Shown here: in pieces, positions 8,495 through 17,485 of the stretch
Position numbering within the stretch: position 1 is the first letter of the stretch
Layout: each line of letters opens with the position of its first letter
Assembly: GCF_007828215.1 (NCBI RefSeq)
Contig: NZ_VIUE01000037.1
Location: 1 to 48,608 of the forward strand
DNA length: 48,608 nucleotides
Direction: 5' to 3'
From: Pseudomonas sp. SJZ074
Lineage (GTDB): Bacteria > Pseudomonadota > Gammaproteobacteria > Pseudomonadales > Pseudomonadaceae
Made by a program: the position numbers and the translations under genes
The notes under the pieces: generated by a model
What the model was told of the DNA's origin: nothing
Databases searched by the model: none
What the model saw: the letters and a program-made list of their open reading frames with translations, nothing else

Positions 8495-8974
8495 GTGAAG
8501 AAAATCGCAGTGTTCGCCGATGTTCAGAACCTCTATTACACCGTGCGCCAGGCCTATGGTTGTCACTTCAACTACGCCGCCCTGTGGGCCGACATCAGCA
8601 AACAAGGGCAGATCGTCGAGGCCTACGCCTATGCGATCGATCGCGGCGACAGCAAGCAGCAGCAATTCCAGCAGATCCTGCGCAACCTGGGTTTCACCGT
8701 GAAGCTCAAGCCCTACATCCAGCGCAGCGACGGCTCGGCCAAGGGCGATTGGGACGTGGGCATCACGCTGGACATCATGGACGCCGCCGACCATGTCGAC
8801 GAGGTCGTGCTGGCCTCGGGTGACGGCGACTTCGACATGCTGCTCGAACGCATCATCAGCAAGCACGGTGTGCAGGCGGTGGCGTACGGCGTGCCGGGGT
8901 TGACGGCCAACTCGCTGATCCGTGCCGCCAGTCGCTACGTGCCCATCGAAGGCGCGCTGCTGCTCAAGAATTGA
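8495..8974 (+). CDS. NYN domain protein (LabA/DUF88-type putative RNase)
   Basis: A 159-residue PIN-like NYN-domain protein. Conserved acidic residues are visible: FADVQNLYY near the N-terminus, GDWDVGITLDIMDAAD in the middle, and LASGDGDFDMLLE about residue 110. The fold is associated with metal-dependent RNA cleavage; the target is unknown. GTG 8495 has AGAGGA six bases upstream and is preferred over GTG 8474. The next gene starts 22 bases after its stop on the same strand. Confidence 0.85.
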   Translation: MKKIAVFADVQNLYYTVRQAYGCHFNYAALWADISKQGQIVEAYAYAIDRGDSKQQQFQQILRNLGFTVKLKPYIQRSDGSAKGDWDVGITLDIMDAADHVDEVVLASGDGDFDMLLERIISKHGVQAVAYGVPGLTANSLIRAASRYVPIEGALLLKN

Positions 8975-8996
8975 TCGTTACGGAGTTCAGACAGGT

Positions 8997-9608
8997 TTGG
9001 AACGCATCGCAGTCATCGACTTTGAGACCACCGGAATCACCCCGAGCAGCAGTTGCCGAGCCACGGAAATCGCCGTGGTAATGCTTGAGCAAGGCCGGAT
9101 CGTCGACCGCTACCAGAGCCTGATGAATGCCGGCGTGCGGGTGCCGGCTTTCATCGAGCAACTGACTGGCATCAGCAATGCCATGCTGCGCAGCGCGCCG
9201 CCGGCCGAGCGGGTGATGAACGAGGTCAACGAGTTCGTCGGCACCACGCCGCTGCTGGCGCATAACGCCGCGTTCGACCAGAAGTTCTGGGACTTCGAAC
9301 TGGGGCGGATCAAGCGTACCCGCCTGCAGAATTTTGCCTGTTCGCTGCTGCTCGCCCGACGCCTGATGCCGGCCGCGCCGAACCACAAGCTCGGCACCCT
9401 CAACGCCTTCGCCGGCCTGCCCCATACCGGCCAAGCTCACCGGGCCATGGCCGACGCTGAAATGGCCGCCAACCTCACCGCGCATCTGGCTTCGGAACTG
9501 CGGCAGACGCATGGGCTGCGGGAGTTGTCCCATGATTTGCTGTGCAGCTTGCAGAAAGTGCCGGCGGCGAAGATCAATGAGCATCTCAAGCGTTATCGCG
9601 ACTGCTAA
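8997..9608 (+). CDS. DEDDh 3'-5' exonuclease domain protein
   Basis: A 203-residue exonuclease of the DnaQ/RNase T superfamily. ExoI is VIDFETTG (Asp and Glu), ExoII is LAHNAAFDQKFW (Asp), and ExoIII is HRAMADAEMAA (His and Asp), so all five metal and catalytic residues are there. Similar to polymerase III epsilon-type proofreading domains but free-standing. No ATG fits: TTG 8997 gives the family start LERIAVIDF, with CGGAG at 8981-8985 as a distant ribosome binding site. Probably co-transcribed with the NYN gene. Confidence 0.83.
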   Translation: MERIAVIDFETTGITPSSSCRATEIAVVMLEQGRIVDRYQSLMNAGVRVPAFIEQLTGISNAMLRSAPPAERVMNEVNEFVGTTPLLAHNAAFDQKFWDFELGRIKRTRLQNFACSLLLARRLMPAAPNHKLGTLNAFAGLPHTGQAHRAMADAEMAANLTAHLASELRQTHGLRELSHDLLCSLQKVPAAKINEHLKRYRDC

Positions 9609-9624
9609 ATACACCACAAAACCC

Positions 9625-9716
9625 CTGTGGGAGCGGGCTTGCTCGCGAATGCGGTGCGTCAGTTAATGAAGATGTCGACTGATACACCGCCTTCGCGAGC
9701 AAGCCCGCTCCCACAG
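9625..9716. repeat. REP doublet between convergent genes
   Basis: CTGTGGGAGCGGGCTTGCTC and its inverse (ending GAGCAAGCCCGCTCCCACAG) separated by about 45 bases. It sits between the convergent exonuclease and Lrp-type genes, a usual REP position, and may help stop transcription from both sides. Confidence 0.9.
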
Positions 9717-9737
9717 TTTTGATTTGTCTTGAACCGA

Positions 9738-10190
9738 TTATTTTCCGTTGCCTTCCAATTGCCCCAGCGGCACCCGCTTTTCAATGGCACTGGACAGCAC
9801 GATCGAGGTCTTGCTGAAGCCGAACTTGGCGATCCGGTTGATCAGCTCTTCCAGCTCCGGCATCGAGCCGACCGCCGCTTGCATGATCACGCAGGGGTCG
9901 CCGGTCACCCGGTGGCATTCGGTCAGTTGGGGAATCTTGCACAAGTCGTCGTAGGCCTTCTGGTTGCCGTGCTGGTTCATCCGCAATTCGATCACGCACT
10001 GCACCGGCAGGCCGATCTTGGCCATGTCGACCTTGGCCTGGTAGCCGGTAATGATCCCGCTGGTTTCCAGTTTGCTGACGCGTTCGGCCACGGCCGGGGC
10101 CGAGAGGTTCACTTTGCGGGCCAGTTCGGCGTAGGACGCACGACCGTTTTCCAACAGGGCGCTGAGCAGCATGCGGTCGTATTTATCCAC
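9738..10190 (-). CDS. Lrp/AsnC family transcriptional regulator
   Basis: A 150-residue regulator. The N-terminal winged helix (LLSALLENGRASYAELARKVNLSAPAVAERVSKLE, residues about 8-42) is followed by the ligand-sensing RAM domain (residues about 65-140, with VTGDPCVIMQAAV). The family binds amino acids and often regulates a divergent exporter. Here the divergent neighbour is a YedA-like EamA exporter, with 161 bases between the starts. Start ATG 10190 is the natural family start. Confidence 0.9.
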   Translation of the reverse strand: MDKYDRMLLSALLENGRASYAELARKVNLSAPAVAERVSKLETSGIITGYQAKVDMAKIGLPVQCVIELRMNQHGNQKAYDDLCKIPQLTECHRVTGDPCVIMQAAVGSMPELEELINRIAKFGFSKTSIVLSSAIEKRVPLGQLEGNGK

Positions 10191-10351
10191 AGTTCAGGTT
10201 CCAGATCGGGTGGCTTTCGAAAGGCTGGTTTATAGCGCCAATCTCCGTGTTTTGAAAAGTGTATGGGCCAGATAAACAGGTTTTGTAGCTTATTTTCCGT
10301 TCATCGCCTTTCTAGAATAGCGTCTCTCATTGTCCTGACTTCGAGCTGACC

Positions 10352-11254
10352 ATGCCTGGCCCACGCCGTTTTCCACTGCCGCTGATCGCTGCCTTCTTCG
10401 CCCTGTATGTCATCTGGGGATCGACTTATCTGGTGATTCGCATCGGCGTGGAGCATTGGCCGCCGTTGTTGCTGGCCGGGATTCGCTTCGTGCTGGCCGG
10501 CTCGCTCATGTATGGCTTCCTGCGCTGGCGCGGGGCACCGGCGCCGACCTGGGCGCAGTGGAAGGCCGGAGCCATCATCGGCGTGTTGCTGCTCAGTTTC
10601 GGCAACGGCGCGGTCAGTGTCGCCGAGCACACCGGCGTGGCTTCCGGGGTCGCGGCGTTGGCCGTGGCGACGGTGCCTTTGTTTACCCTGCTTTGCGGGT
10701 ATTTCTGGGGCGCACGTAATACACGCCTTGAATGGGCGGGTATTGTGCTGGGGCTGATCGGCATCGCCATGCTCAACCTGGGCTCCAACCTGCAATCCAG
10801 TCCGTTGGGGGCAACCTTGCTGGTGTTCGCGGCGGCGTCGTGGGCCTTCGGCTCGGTGCTGAGCAAACATCTGCCTTTGCCGGCGGGGGCGATGGCCAGT
10901 GCCGTGGAAATGCTGGTGGGCGGCGTGGTGCTGTTGATCGGCAGCTTCGCCAGTGGCGAACACCTGGAGCGCATCCCGCCGTTCGAGGGCTGGTTCGCGC
11001 TGGCCTACCTGACGTTCTTCGGTTCGATCATTGCCTTCAACGCCTACATGTATCTGCTCAAGCATGTACGGCCGGCGGCGGCCACCAGTTATGCCTACGT
11101 CAACCCGGCGGTAGCGGTGCTGCTGGGGATCGTGTTTGCCGGCGAAAGTATCGGCGTCGAAGAGTCCCTGGCGATGCTGGTGATCATCAGTGCCGTGGTG
11201 TTGATCGGGCTGCCTCAGTGGCGCAAGCCCAAGCCTGCGCCGGTTGAATCCTGA
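10352..11254 (+). CDS. yedA: EamA/DMT-family exporter, YedA-like
   Basis: A 300-residue inner-membrane protein with about ten transmembrane helices in two EamA repeats. The N-terminus (FALYVIWGSTYLVIRIGVEHWPPLLLAGIRF) and the C-terminal repeat (TSYAYVNPAVAVLLG) are very close to the YedA type. A role in efflux of amino acids or small metabolites is likely from the family and from the divergent Lrp regulator; the substrate is not known. A plausible -10 (TAGAAT) lies near 10313. Confidence 0.78.
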   Translation: MPGPRRFPLPLIAAFFALYVIWGSTYLVIRIGVEHWPPLLLAGIRFVLAGSLMYGFLRWRGAPAPTWAQWKAGAIIGVLLLSFGNGAVSVAEHTGVASGVAALAVATVPLFTLLCGYFWGARNTRLEWAGIVLGLIGIAMLNLGSNLQSSPLGATLLVFAAASWAFGSVLSKHLPLPAGAMASAVEMLVGGVVLLIGSFASGEHLERIPPFEGWFALAYLTFFGSIIAFNAYMYLLKHVRPAAATSYAYVNPAVAVLLGIVFAGESIGVEESLAMLVIISAVVLIGLPQWRKPKPAPVES

Positions 11255-11312
11255 ATTAAGGTAAACTGCCGCGCATTGCACACCCTGCGCTGATTTTTCC
11301 GACGGTACTTCC

Positions 11313-12650
11313 ATGACTTTCGCCACCCTTGGCCTGATCGAACCTTTGTTGCGCGCCCTCGAGACGCTCGGCTACCAGACCCCGACCCCGGTGCAGGCTC
11401 AGGCCATGCCGGCGGTGCTGGCCGGTCGCGACCTGATGGCCGCGGCCCAGACCGGCACCGGCAAGACCGCCGGTTTCGCCGTGCCGCTGTTGCAGTTGCT
11501 GACCACCGAAGGGCCGAAAGTGGCCGCCAACTCGGTGCGGGCGCTGATCCTGGTACCGACCCGCGAATTGGCCGAGCAGGTCCATGAAAGCGTGCGCCAA
11601 TACGCGCAGAACCTGCCGTTGAGCACCTACGCCGTTTACGGTGGCGTCAGCATCAACCCGCAGATGATGAAACTGCGCAAAGGCGTCGACCTGCTGGTCG
11701 CCACGCCGGGGCGCTTGCTCGATCTGTTCCGGCAGAACGCGCTGAAGTTCAACCAGTTGCAGACCCTGGTGCTGGACGAAGCCGACCGCATGCTTGACCT
11801 GGGCTTCTCCGAGGAACTGGCGAATATCTACAAGGCGCTGCCGAAGAAACGCCAGACGCTGCTGTTCTCGGCGACCTTTTCCGACGCCATCCGTTTGCTG
11901 GCCGGGCAGATGCTCAACGATCCGCTGAGCATTGAAGTGAGCCCGCGCAACGTCGCCGCCAGCACCGTCAAGCAATGGGTGGTGACGGTGGACAAAAAGC
12001 GCAAGCCGGAATTGTTCGTGCACCTGATGCGCAAGAACAAGTGGAAGCAGGTACTGGTGTTCGCCAAGACCCGCAACGGTGTCGATGCATTGGTGGAAAA
12101 ACTCCAGGGACTGGGCGTCAATGCTGACGGCATCCACGGCGACAAACCCCAGGCCACCCGCCAGCGCGCACTGGACCGTTTCAAGCTCGGTGACATCCAG
12201 ATTCTGGTGGCCACCGATGTCGCCGCCCGTGGTCTGGATATCGAAGACCTGCCTCTGGTGGTGAATTTCGATTTGCCGATCGTCGCCGAAGACTACATTC
12301 ATCGCATCGGCCGTACTGGCCGGGCGGGCGCCACGGGGCAAGCGATTTCCCTGGTGTGTGCCGATGAAGTGAACCTGCTGTCAGCCATCGAGATGTTGAC
12401 CCGCCAGACGTTGACTCGCCAGATGGAGCAGGACTTCGAGCCTGAACATCGGGTACCGGATACCGACGCCAGTGGCCAGGTGATCAAGAAGCCGAAAAAG
12501 CCGAAGAAGCCAAAGACGTCGGGCGGTGGCGGCAAGCGCAACCTCGGCAAATGGGTGGACAGCGGGGACTCGGCGCCGGTGGAGCCTTCGGTCAAGCCGG
12601 TGCGCAAAGTGCCGGTGTTCAATACCGGGCCGCGTAAACGCAAGCCGTAG
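11313..12650 (+). CDS. rhlE: DEAD-box RNA helicase, RhlE type
   Basis: A 445-residue helicase. Motifs in order: Q motif (GYQTPTPVQAQAMP), I (AQTGTGKT), Ia (PTRELAEQ), II (DEAD in VLDEADRMLD), III (SAT), V (ATDVAARGLDIEDLP) and VI (HRIGRTGRAG). The C-terminal tail after about residue 390 is basic and low-complexity (KKPKKPKKPK), probably an RNA-binding extension. RhlE proteins remodel RNA in ribosome assembly and RNA turnover. Pseudomonads carry several RhlE paralogues, so the symbol is by type only. A hairpin follows the stop. Confidence 0.87.
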   Translation: MTFATLGLIEPLLRALETLGYQTPTPVQAQAMPAVLAGRDLMAAAQTGTGKTAGFAVPLLQLLTTEGPKVAANSVRALILVPTRELAEQVHESVRQYAQNLPLSTYAVYGGVSINPQMMKLRKGVDLLVATPGRLLDLFRQNALKFNQLQTLVLDEADRMLDLGFSEELANIYKALPKKRQTLLFSATFSDAIRLLAGQMLNDPLSIEVSPRNVAASTVKQWVVTVDKKRKPELFVHLMRKNKWKQVLVFAKTRNGVDALVEKLQGLGVNADGIHGDKPQATRQRALDRFKLGDIQILVATDVAARGLDIEDLPLVVNFDLPIVAEDYIHRIGRTGRAGATGQAISLVCADEVNLLSAIEMLTRQTLTRQMEQDFEPEHRVPDTDASGQVIKKPKKPKKPKTSGGGGKRNLGKWVDSGDSAPVEPSVKPVRKVPVFNTGPRKRKP

Positions 12651-12676
12651 CGGAGCAGCGGGAAGCCGCAAGCTTC

Positions 12677-12717
12677 AAGCTGCAAGTTAAAAGCAGTACG
12701 CGTTCGACTTGCAGCTT
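12677..12717. terminator. Hairpin between convergent rhlE and flavoprotein genes
   Basis: Arms AAGCTGCAAGT (12677-12687) and ACTTGCAGCTT (12707-12717) are perfectly complementary with a 19-base loop. Lies in the 65-base gap of two convergent genes, so a bidirectional terminator is likely; there is no long T-run. Confidence 0.6.
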
Positions 12718-13963
12718 ATGGCTTGCCGCTGTTTCGCAGAAACTCCAACATCCCCAACCCCGCCGCCCGCCCGCTGGCAAAGCACGCCGTCAGCAGATAC
12801 CCCCCGGTCGGTGCTTCCCAGTCGAGCATTTCCCCCGCACAGAACACGCCGGGTATCCGCTTGAGCATCAGGTTTTCATCCACGGCGTCGAATGTCACGC
12901 CACCGGCGCTGCTGATGGCTTCGTCCAGGGGGCGGGTTTTTACCAGGGTGATCGGTAATGCTTTGATCGCCCGGGCCAGCTGCGTCGGGTCTGCGAAACA
13001 GTCGGCAGACGTCTGTTCGCGTAACAACGCCGCCTTGACCCCATCGATCCCCAACTGGCTGTGCAGGTGCTTGGCCATCGAGCGTGAACCGCGCGGTTTG
13101 CTCAAGGCCTGGAGCACTTTATCCATAGGCCGGCCCGGCAACAGATCCAGATGGATCGTCGCACTGCCGTGGCGATTGATGGCTTCTCGAATCGGTGCCG
13201 ACAAGGCGTAGATCAGGCTGCCTTCGATACCGGTGGCGGTGATGACGCATTCGCCGAGACGGGGAACGTCGTCGTTCAAGCCGATGGCGATGTTTTTCAG
13301 CGGGGCGCCGGCGAATTTGCTGACCATCAGCTCGCTCCAGGCCTGCACGTCGAAGCCGCAGTTGCTCGGTTGCAACGGAGCAAGGGCAACACCGCGCTGT
13401 TCCAACGCCAACATCCAGGCCCCGTCGGAGCCCAGGCGTGACCAACTGCCGCCGCCCAGCGCAAGCAGCGTGGCGACGGGCTGGAGGGTTTTTTCACCTT
13501 CCTGGCTGGCTATTCGCAGGCTGTTGTCGGGGTTCCAGCCGAGCCAGCGATGGCGGGTGTGGATCTTCACCCCGGCGTCGCGCAGGCGCTTGAGCCAGGC
13601 ACGCAGCAGCGGGGCGGCTTTCATGTCGGTGGGAAACACTCGCCCGGAACTGCCGACAAAGGTGTCGATGCCCAGACCGTGAATCCAGGTGCACAGCTCA
13701 TCCGCGCCGAAGGCCCGCAGCAACGGGGCGATATCTGCGGCCCGTTCGGCGTAGCGGGACAGGAATGCCGGGAAGGCTTCCGAGTGGGTGATATTCATGC
13801 CGCCGACACCGGCCAGCAGAAACTTCCTGCCCACCGAGGGCATGCCGTCGTACAGGTCGACCTGGATGCCGGCCTGGCTCAAAACCTCCGCTGCCATGAG
13901 ACCGGCAGGGCCGCCGCCGATGATCGCGATGGTTGGAGTGTTGGATGGGGCGGTCGAGGTCAT
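12716..13963 (-). CDS. FAD-dependent oxidoreductase, TIGR03862/BaiN-like flavoprotein
   Basis: A 415-residue flavoprotein. The dinucleotide-binding motif IGGGPAGLMAAE is near residue 13, GRKFLLAGVGGMNITHSE about residue 45 is typical of the HI0933/BaiN family, and the FAD-binding C-terminal motif is FCAGEMLDWEAPTGGYLLTACFASGRAAG. The TIGR03862 subgroup has no proven substrate. ATG 13963 is taken as start; the frame is open to 14008 without a better ribosome binding site. Confidence 0.87.
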   Translation of the reverse strand: MTSTAPSNTPTIAIIGGGPAGLMAAEVLSQAGIQVDLYDGMPSVGRKFLLAGVGGMNITHSEAFPAFLSRYAERAADIAPLLRAFGADELCTWIHGLGIDTFVGSSGRVFPTDMKAAPLLRAWLKRLRDAGVKIHTRHRWLGWNPDNSLRIASQEGEKTLQPVATLLALGGGSWSRLGSDGAWMLALEQRGVALAPLQPSNCGFDVQAWSELMVSKFAGAPLKNIAIGLNDDVPRLGECVITATGIEGSLIYALSAPIREAINRHGSATIHLDLLPGRPMDKVLQALSKPRGSRSMAKHLHSQLGIDGVKAALLREQTSADCFADPTQLARAIKALPITLVKTRPLDEAISSAGGVTFDAVDENLMLKRIPGVFCAGEMLDWEAPTGGYLLTACFASGRAAGLGMLEFLRNSGKP

Positions 13964-14013
13964 GGCGTGAACTGCAGGGAGGGGATAAGCGCGGCATTCT
14001 ATCAGCACAGATT

Positions 14014-14105
14014 CTGTGGGAGCGGGCTTGCTCGCGAAAGCGGTGTGTCAGTTAACGAAGATGTCGACTGAAATACCGCTTTCGCGAGCAAGCCCGCTCC
14101 CACAG
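14014..14105. repeat. REP doublet
   Basis: CTGTGGGAGCGGGCTTGCTC and the inverse GAGCAAGCCCGCTCCCACAG. It lies between the flavoprotein start and the end of the deacetylase-like gene. The spacer (GTCAGTTAACGAAGATGTCGACTGA) is nearly the same as that of the doublet at 9625-9716, so the two are copies of one unit. Confidence 0.9.
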
Positions 14106-14241
14106 GGATGGAGGTGTTCTTGAGTCTGTGGTTAAAAAACAACCAGACCTCTGCAAGCTATACCTAATATAGCCTGTAGGCCGTTTCGCTCAGGGTATCC
14201 ACAGGCCGCTCCACAGGCATTGTGGGTAACGCACCCAGATT

Positions 14242-15162
14242 TCAATGACACCCTGATGACGACCAGACTTTTTGTGCGCTGTGATGCAGGATCCCGTGAC
14301 GCCGGGCCAGAGCCCTGCGGTCCTTGCTGTAGCCGCCGCCGATCACCCCGACCACCGGGATGTCGCGCCCGAGACAATGACGCATGACGCTCTCGTCCCG
14401 GGCGGCGAGCCCTTCGTCTGTCAGCTTCAGGTAACCGAGGGCGTCGTCCTTGTGTACATCGACCCCCGCGTCATACAACACCAGGTCCGGCTGGTAGAGC
14501 GGCAGCAGATAGTTGAGGGCGTCGTCCACCACCTGCAGGTAGGCCGAATCTTCCATGCCCATCGGCAATGGAATGTCCCAATCGCTCTGAGCCTTGCGTG
14601 CGGGAAAATTCTTTTCGCAATGCAAGGAAACTGTCACGGCGTCCGGGGTGTCATGGAGTATCCGGGCGGTACCGTCGCCCTGATGCACGTCGCAGTCGAA
14701 AATCAACACCCGCGAGACGCGGCCACTGGCGAGAAAATAGCGGCTGATCACCGCCAGGTCGTTGAAAATGCAAAATCCTGCAGGGTGGTCGTAGTGGGCA
14801 TGGTGGGTGCCTCCGGCCAGGTGACAGGCCAGCCCGTGTTCGAGGGCCTGCTCGGCCGCCAGCAACGAACCGCCCACGGCCCGTACCGTTCGCCGGGCCA
14901 GGGCTTCGCTCCAGGGCAGGCCGAGCCGCCGTTGGTCTTCGCGGGACAACTCGCCACTCATGTAGCGTTCGATATAGACGCGATCATGGGCCAGGGCGAG
15001 GATCTCGGGCGGGCACAGCGACGGGCGCAACAGGTCCGCGTCGCGGGTCAGCCGGCTGTCAACCAGGTGGTCGCGCAGCAAGCGGAATTTGTCCATGGGG
15101 AAACGGTGTTCCGCCGGGAACTCGGGACTGTAGTCTTCGTGATAGATAAGCGGCAGCGGCAT
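14242..15162 (-). CDS. Histone-deacetylase-family amidohydrolase
   Basis: A 306-residue class IV-like HDAC-fold protein. Visible zinc-site and catalytic motifs: GGTHHAHYDHPAGFCIFNDLAV (His-His pair, about residue 125), IFDCDVHQGDGT (zinc Asp and His) and YDAGVDVHKDDALG (second zinc Asp). Bacterial members deacetylate acetylated amines or act on acetylpolyamine-type substrates; the true substrate is unknown. ATG 15162 gives the family start MPLPLIYHEDYSPEFPAEHRFPM. Divergent from the GNAT acetyltransferase at 15236, a suggestive acetylase/deacetylase pairing that is not proof of shared substrates. Confidence 0.87.
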   Translation of the reverse strand: MPLPLIYHEDYSPEFPAEHRFPMDKFRLLRDHLVDSRLTRDADLLRPSLCPPEILALAHDRVYIERYMSGELSREDQRRLGLPWSEALARRTVRAVGGSLLAAEQALEHGLACHLAGGTHHAHYDHPAGFCIFNDLAVISRYFLASGRVSRVLIFDCDVHQGDGTARILHDTPDAVTVSLHCEKNFPARKAQSDWDIPLPMGMEDSAYLQVVDDALNYLLPLYQPDLVLYDAGVDVHKDDALGYLKLTDEGLAARDESVMRHCLGRDIPVVGVIGGGYSKDRRALARRHGILHHSAQKVWSSSGCH

Positions 15163-15235
15163 GGTGTTTTCAGCGATGATTGAATGACGGATCCTACCAG
15201 CGATGTAGACTTTGGGGCATGGAAGGGGAGTAGAG

Positions 15236-15805
15236 ATGGAGCCGATACTGGAACTGGAAAGTGCGCGGCTGCTCATGCGGCAGTGGCACGATGAGGATCT
15301 GCCGGCGTTTGCGGCCATGTGTGCCGATCCGCAGGTGATGCGTTATTTCCCCGCGCCCCTGAGCCGCCTTGAAAGTGCCGCGCTGATCGGGCGCGTGCGC
15401 GGGCATTTTGCCGAACATGGTTTTGGCCTGTGGGCGCTGGAGCGCAAGGACACCGGTGCCTTCATCGGTTTTACCGGGCTGGGTGTGGTGGGGTTCGACG
15501 CGCATTTCACGCCGGCCATCGAGATCGGCTGGCGCCTGGCCCGGGAGCACTGGGGCCTGGGGTATGCCAGCGAGGCTGCCTGGACGGCGTTGCGCTGTGG
15601 GTTTGACCGCCTGGGGCTGGACGAGGTAGTGGCATTCACCTCGACCGATAACCTGCCATCGCAAAAGGTCATGCAGGCGATCGGCATGCACCATGATCCG
15701 GTTGACGATTTCGAACATCCAAAACTCGCGGTCGGTCATCCATTGCGTCACCATGTGCTCTACCGCATCAACCGCGAGCAGTGGCTGCAGACCCTGCACG
15801 GTTAA
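15236..15805 (+). CDS. GNAT acetyltransferase, RimJ/RimL type
   Basis: A 189-residue N-acetyltransferase. It begins with the RimJ/L-like LELESARLLMRQWHDEDLPAF, has IEIGWRLAREHWGLGYASEA as the acetyl-CoA-binding segment (motif A, about residues 100-120), and ends with the FTSTDNLPSQKVMQAIGMHHDP region. Likely acetylates a protein N-terminus or a small amine. ATG 15236 follows GGAAGGGGAG closely and is preferred to the in-frame upstream start at 15212. The gene is divergent from the deacetylase-like gene. Confidence 0.87.
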   Translation: MEPILELESARLLMRQWHDEDLPAFAAMCADPQVMRYFPAPLSRLESAALIGRVRGHFAEHGFGLWALERKDTGAFIGFTGLGVVGFDAHFTPAIEIGWRLAREHWGLGYASEAAWTALRCGFDRLGLDEVVAFTSTDNLPSQKVMQAIGMHHDPVDDFEHPKLAVGHPLRHHVLYRINREQWLQTLHG

Positions 15806-15891
15806 CCGACACGGACGTCTACATTAGTGGGCCAACAATTGATCCACCGTCGCAGCTCAGACTGCGCGGTGTGCTGTGTGAGGAAGTCTGA

Positions 15892-16761
15892 ATGAGCCAT
15901 GTGTTGGAAGATCTGGTCGACCTGCTGACCCTGGAACCGATCGAAGAGAATCTGTTCCGCGGTCGCAGCCAGGACCTCGGGTTCCGCCAGTTGTTCGGCG
16001 GCCAGGTGCTGGGCCAGTCGTTGTCGGCGGCCAGCCAGACGGTGGAGGAGGCGCGCCATGTGCATTCGATGCATGGCTATTTCCTGCGTCCGGGCGACGC
16101 GGCGTTGCCGGTGGTCTACCAGGTGGACCGGGTACGCGATGGCGGCAGCTTCAGCACCCGCCGGGTCACGGCGATCCAGAAAGGTAATCCGATTTTCACC
16201 TGCAGTGCATCGTTCCAGTACGACGAACAGGGTTTCGAGCACCAGAGCACCATGCCCCAGGTCGTCGGGCCGGAAAACCTGCCCTCCGAGCTGGAGCTGA
16301 CCCAGCAGCGGGCGCACCTGTTGCCCGAGCACATGCGGGAAAAACTGCTGTGCCCCAAGCCGATCGAGGTACGCCCGGTCACGGAAAAGGACCCGTATAA
16401 CCCGCAGCCGGCCGACCCGATCAAATACGTGTGGTTCCGCGCCGATGGCGCCCTGGCGGATTCGCCGGCGTTGCACAAATACCTGCTGGCCTACGCTTCG
16501 GACTTCGGCCTGCTGACCACGTCGATGCTGCCCCATGGCAAATCGGTCTGGCAGAAGGACATGCAGGTCGCCAGTCTCGACCACGCTTTGTGGTTCCACG
16601 CCGACCTGCGTGCCGACGACTGGTTGCTCTACGCCATGGACAGCCCTTGGGCCGGCAATTCCCGCGGATTTTCCCGCGGCAGCGTGTTCAATCGCGCCGG
16701 CCAACTGGTAGCCTCGGTGACCCAGGAAGGCCTGATCCGCCATCGCAAGGACTGGGCATGA
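15892..16761 (+). CDS. tesB: Acyl-CoA thioesterase II
   Basis: A 289-residue double-hotdog thioesterase that hydrolyses medium- to long-chain acyl-CoA to free fatty acid and CoA. Family landmarks: LFRGRSQDLGFRQLFGGQVLGQSLSAA in the first hotdog and LDHALWFHADLRADDWLLYAMDSPWAGNSRGFSRG in the second, with the catalytic Asp of the HADLRADDW segment and the Ser/Thr region following. The length equals E. coli TesB. ATG 15892 has GAGGAAG upstream. Its stop overlaps the HAD gene start (ATGA), so the two are coupled. Confidence 0.93.
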   Translation: MSHVLEDLVDLLTLEPIEENLFRGRSQDLGFRQLFGGQVLGQSLSAASQTVEEARHVHSMHGYFLRPGDAALPVVYQVDRVRDGGSFSTRRVTAIQKGNPIFTCSASFQYDEQGFEHQSTMPQVVGPENLPSELELTQQRAHLLPEHMREKLLCPKPIEVRPVTEKDPYNPQPADPIKYVWFRADGALADSPALHKYLLAYASDFGLLTTSMLPHGKSVWQKDMQVASLDHALWFHADLRADDWLLYAMDSPWAGNSRGFSRGSVFNRAGQLVASVTQEGLIRHRKDWA

Positions 16762-17351
16762 GCCTGGCGGACGTACGGCACTGGGTCTTCGACATGGATG
16801 GCACGCTGACCATTGCCGTGCATGATTTCGCGGCCATCCGGGTGGCCCTGGCGATTCCGGCCGAAGACGACATCCTGACCCACCTGGCGGCCTTGCCGGC
16901 GGATGAAGCCGCGGCCAAGCATGCCTGGCTGCTGGAGCACGAGCGGGACCTGGCGCTGGGCTCCAGACCGGCGCCGGGTGCGGTCGAGTTGGTACGTGAC
17001 CTGGCCGGGCGTGGCTATCGCCTGGGGATCCTGACCCGCAACGCCCGGGAACTGGCCCATGTGACACTCGAGGCCATCGGCCTGGCCGATTGTTTCGCTG
17101 TGGAGGACGTGCTGGGTCGTGACGAAGCACCGCCCAAGCCGCACCCGGGTGGCCTGTTGAAACTGGCCGAAGCCTGGCGCGTGGCGCCTGCGGACATGGT
17201 CATGGTCGGCGATTATCGCTTCGACCTGGACTGTGGTCGTGCGGCGGGGGCGCGGACCGTGCTGGTGAACCTGCCGGACAATCCGTGGCCGGAGCTAGCG
17301 GATTGGCATGCCCGGGATTGTGGCGAATTGCGGCGGATGCTTTTGGCTTGA
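16758..17351 (+). CDS. HAD-superfamily phosphatase
   Basis: A 197-residue HAD hydrolase. Motif I is FDMDGTLT (nucleophile Asp and acid Asp), motif II Thr in ILTRNA, motif III Lys in PPKPHPGG and motif IV VGDYRFDLDCGRAAG. The cap is helical, as in phosphoglycolate phosphatase-like subfamily IA members. Substrate unknown. It starts inside the tesB stop codon region (ATGA at 16758-16761), so both are made from one mRNA. Confidence 0.88.
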   Translation: MSLADVRHWVFDMDGTLTIAVHDFAAIRVALAIPAEDDILTHLAALPADEAAAKHAWLLEHERDLALGSRPAPGAVELVRDLAGRGYRLGILTRNARELAHVTLEAIGLADCFAVEDVLGRDEAPPKPHPGGLLKLAEAWRVAPADMVMVGDYRFDLDCGRAAGARTVLVNLPDNPWPELADWHARDCGELRRMLLA

Positions 17352-17371
17352 GAGACAGATCGACAGGTCAA

Positions 17372-17467
17372 TCGCTATCGCGAGCAGGCTCGCTCCCACA
17401 TTCGATCGCATTTTATCTGAAGTAACTCGGTCAAACTGTGGGAGCGGGCTTGCCCGCGAAGGGGGCC
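17372..17467. repeat. REP-like pair in gap of convergent genes
   Basis: A degenerate unit (TCGCGAGCAGGCTCGCTCCCACA, 17378-17400) and an opposite one (TGTGGGAGCGGGCTTGCCCGCGAA, 17437-17460) lie between the convergent HAD and hydrolase genes. Confidence 0.75.
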
Positions 17468-17485
17468 TGTCAGTTGGCAGAAGAC

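Noticed and set aside
10301..11326. 341-residue minus-strand frame opposite the YedA-like gene
   Set aside because: Composition is rich in Arg, His and Gln with no domain; it is the antisense shadow of a clear transporter gene in GC-rich DNA. The same holds for long frames opposite rhlE (11256-12341), the MFS gene (21376-22662), tesB (15802-17130) and the aldehyde oxidase.
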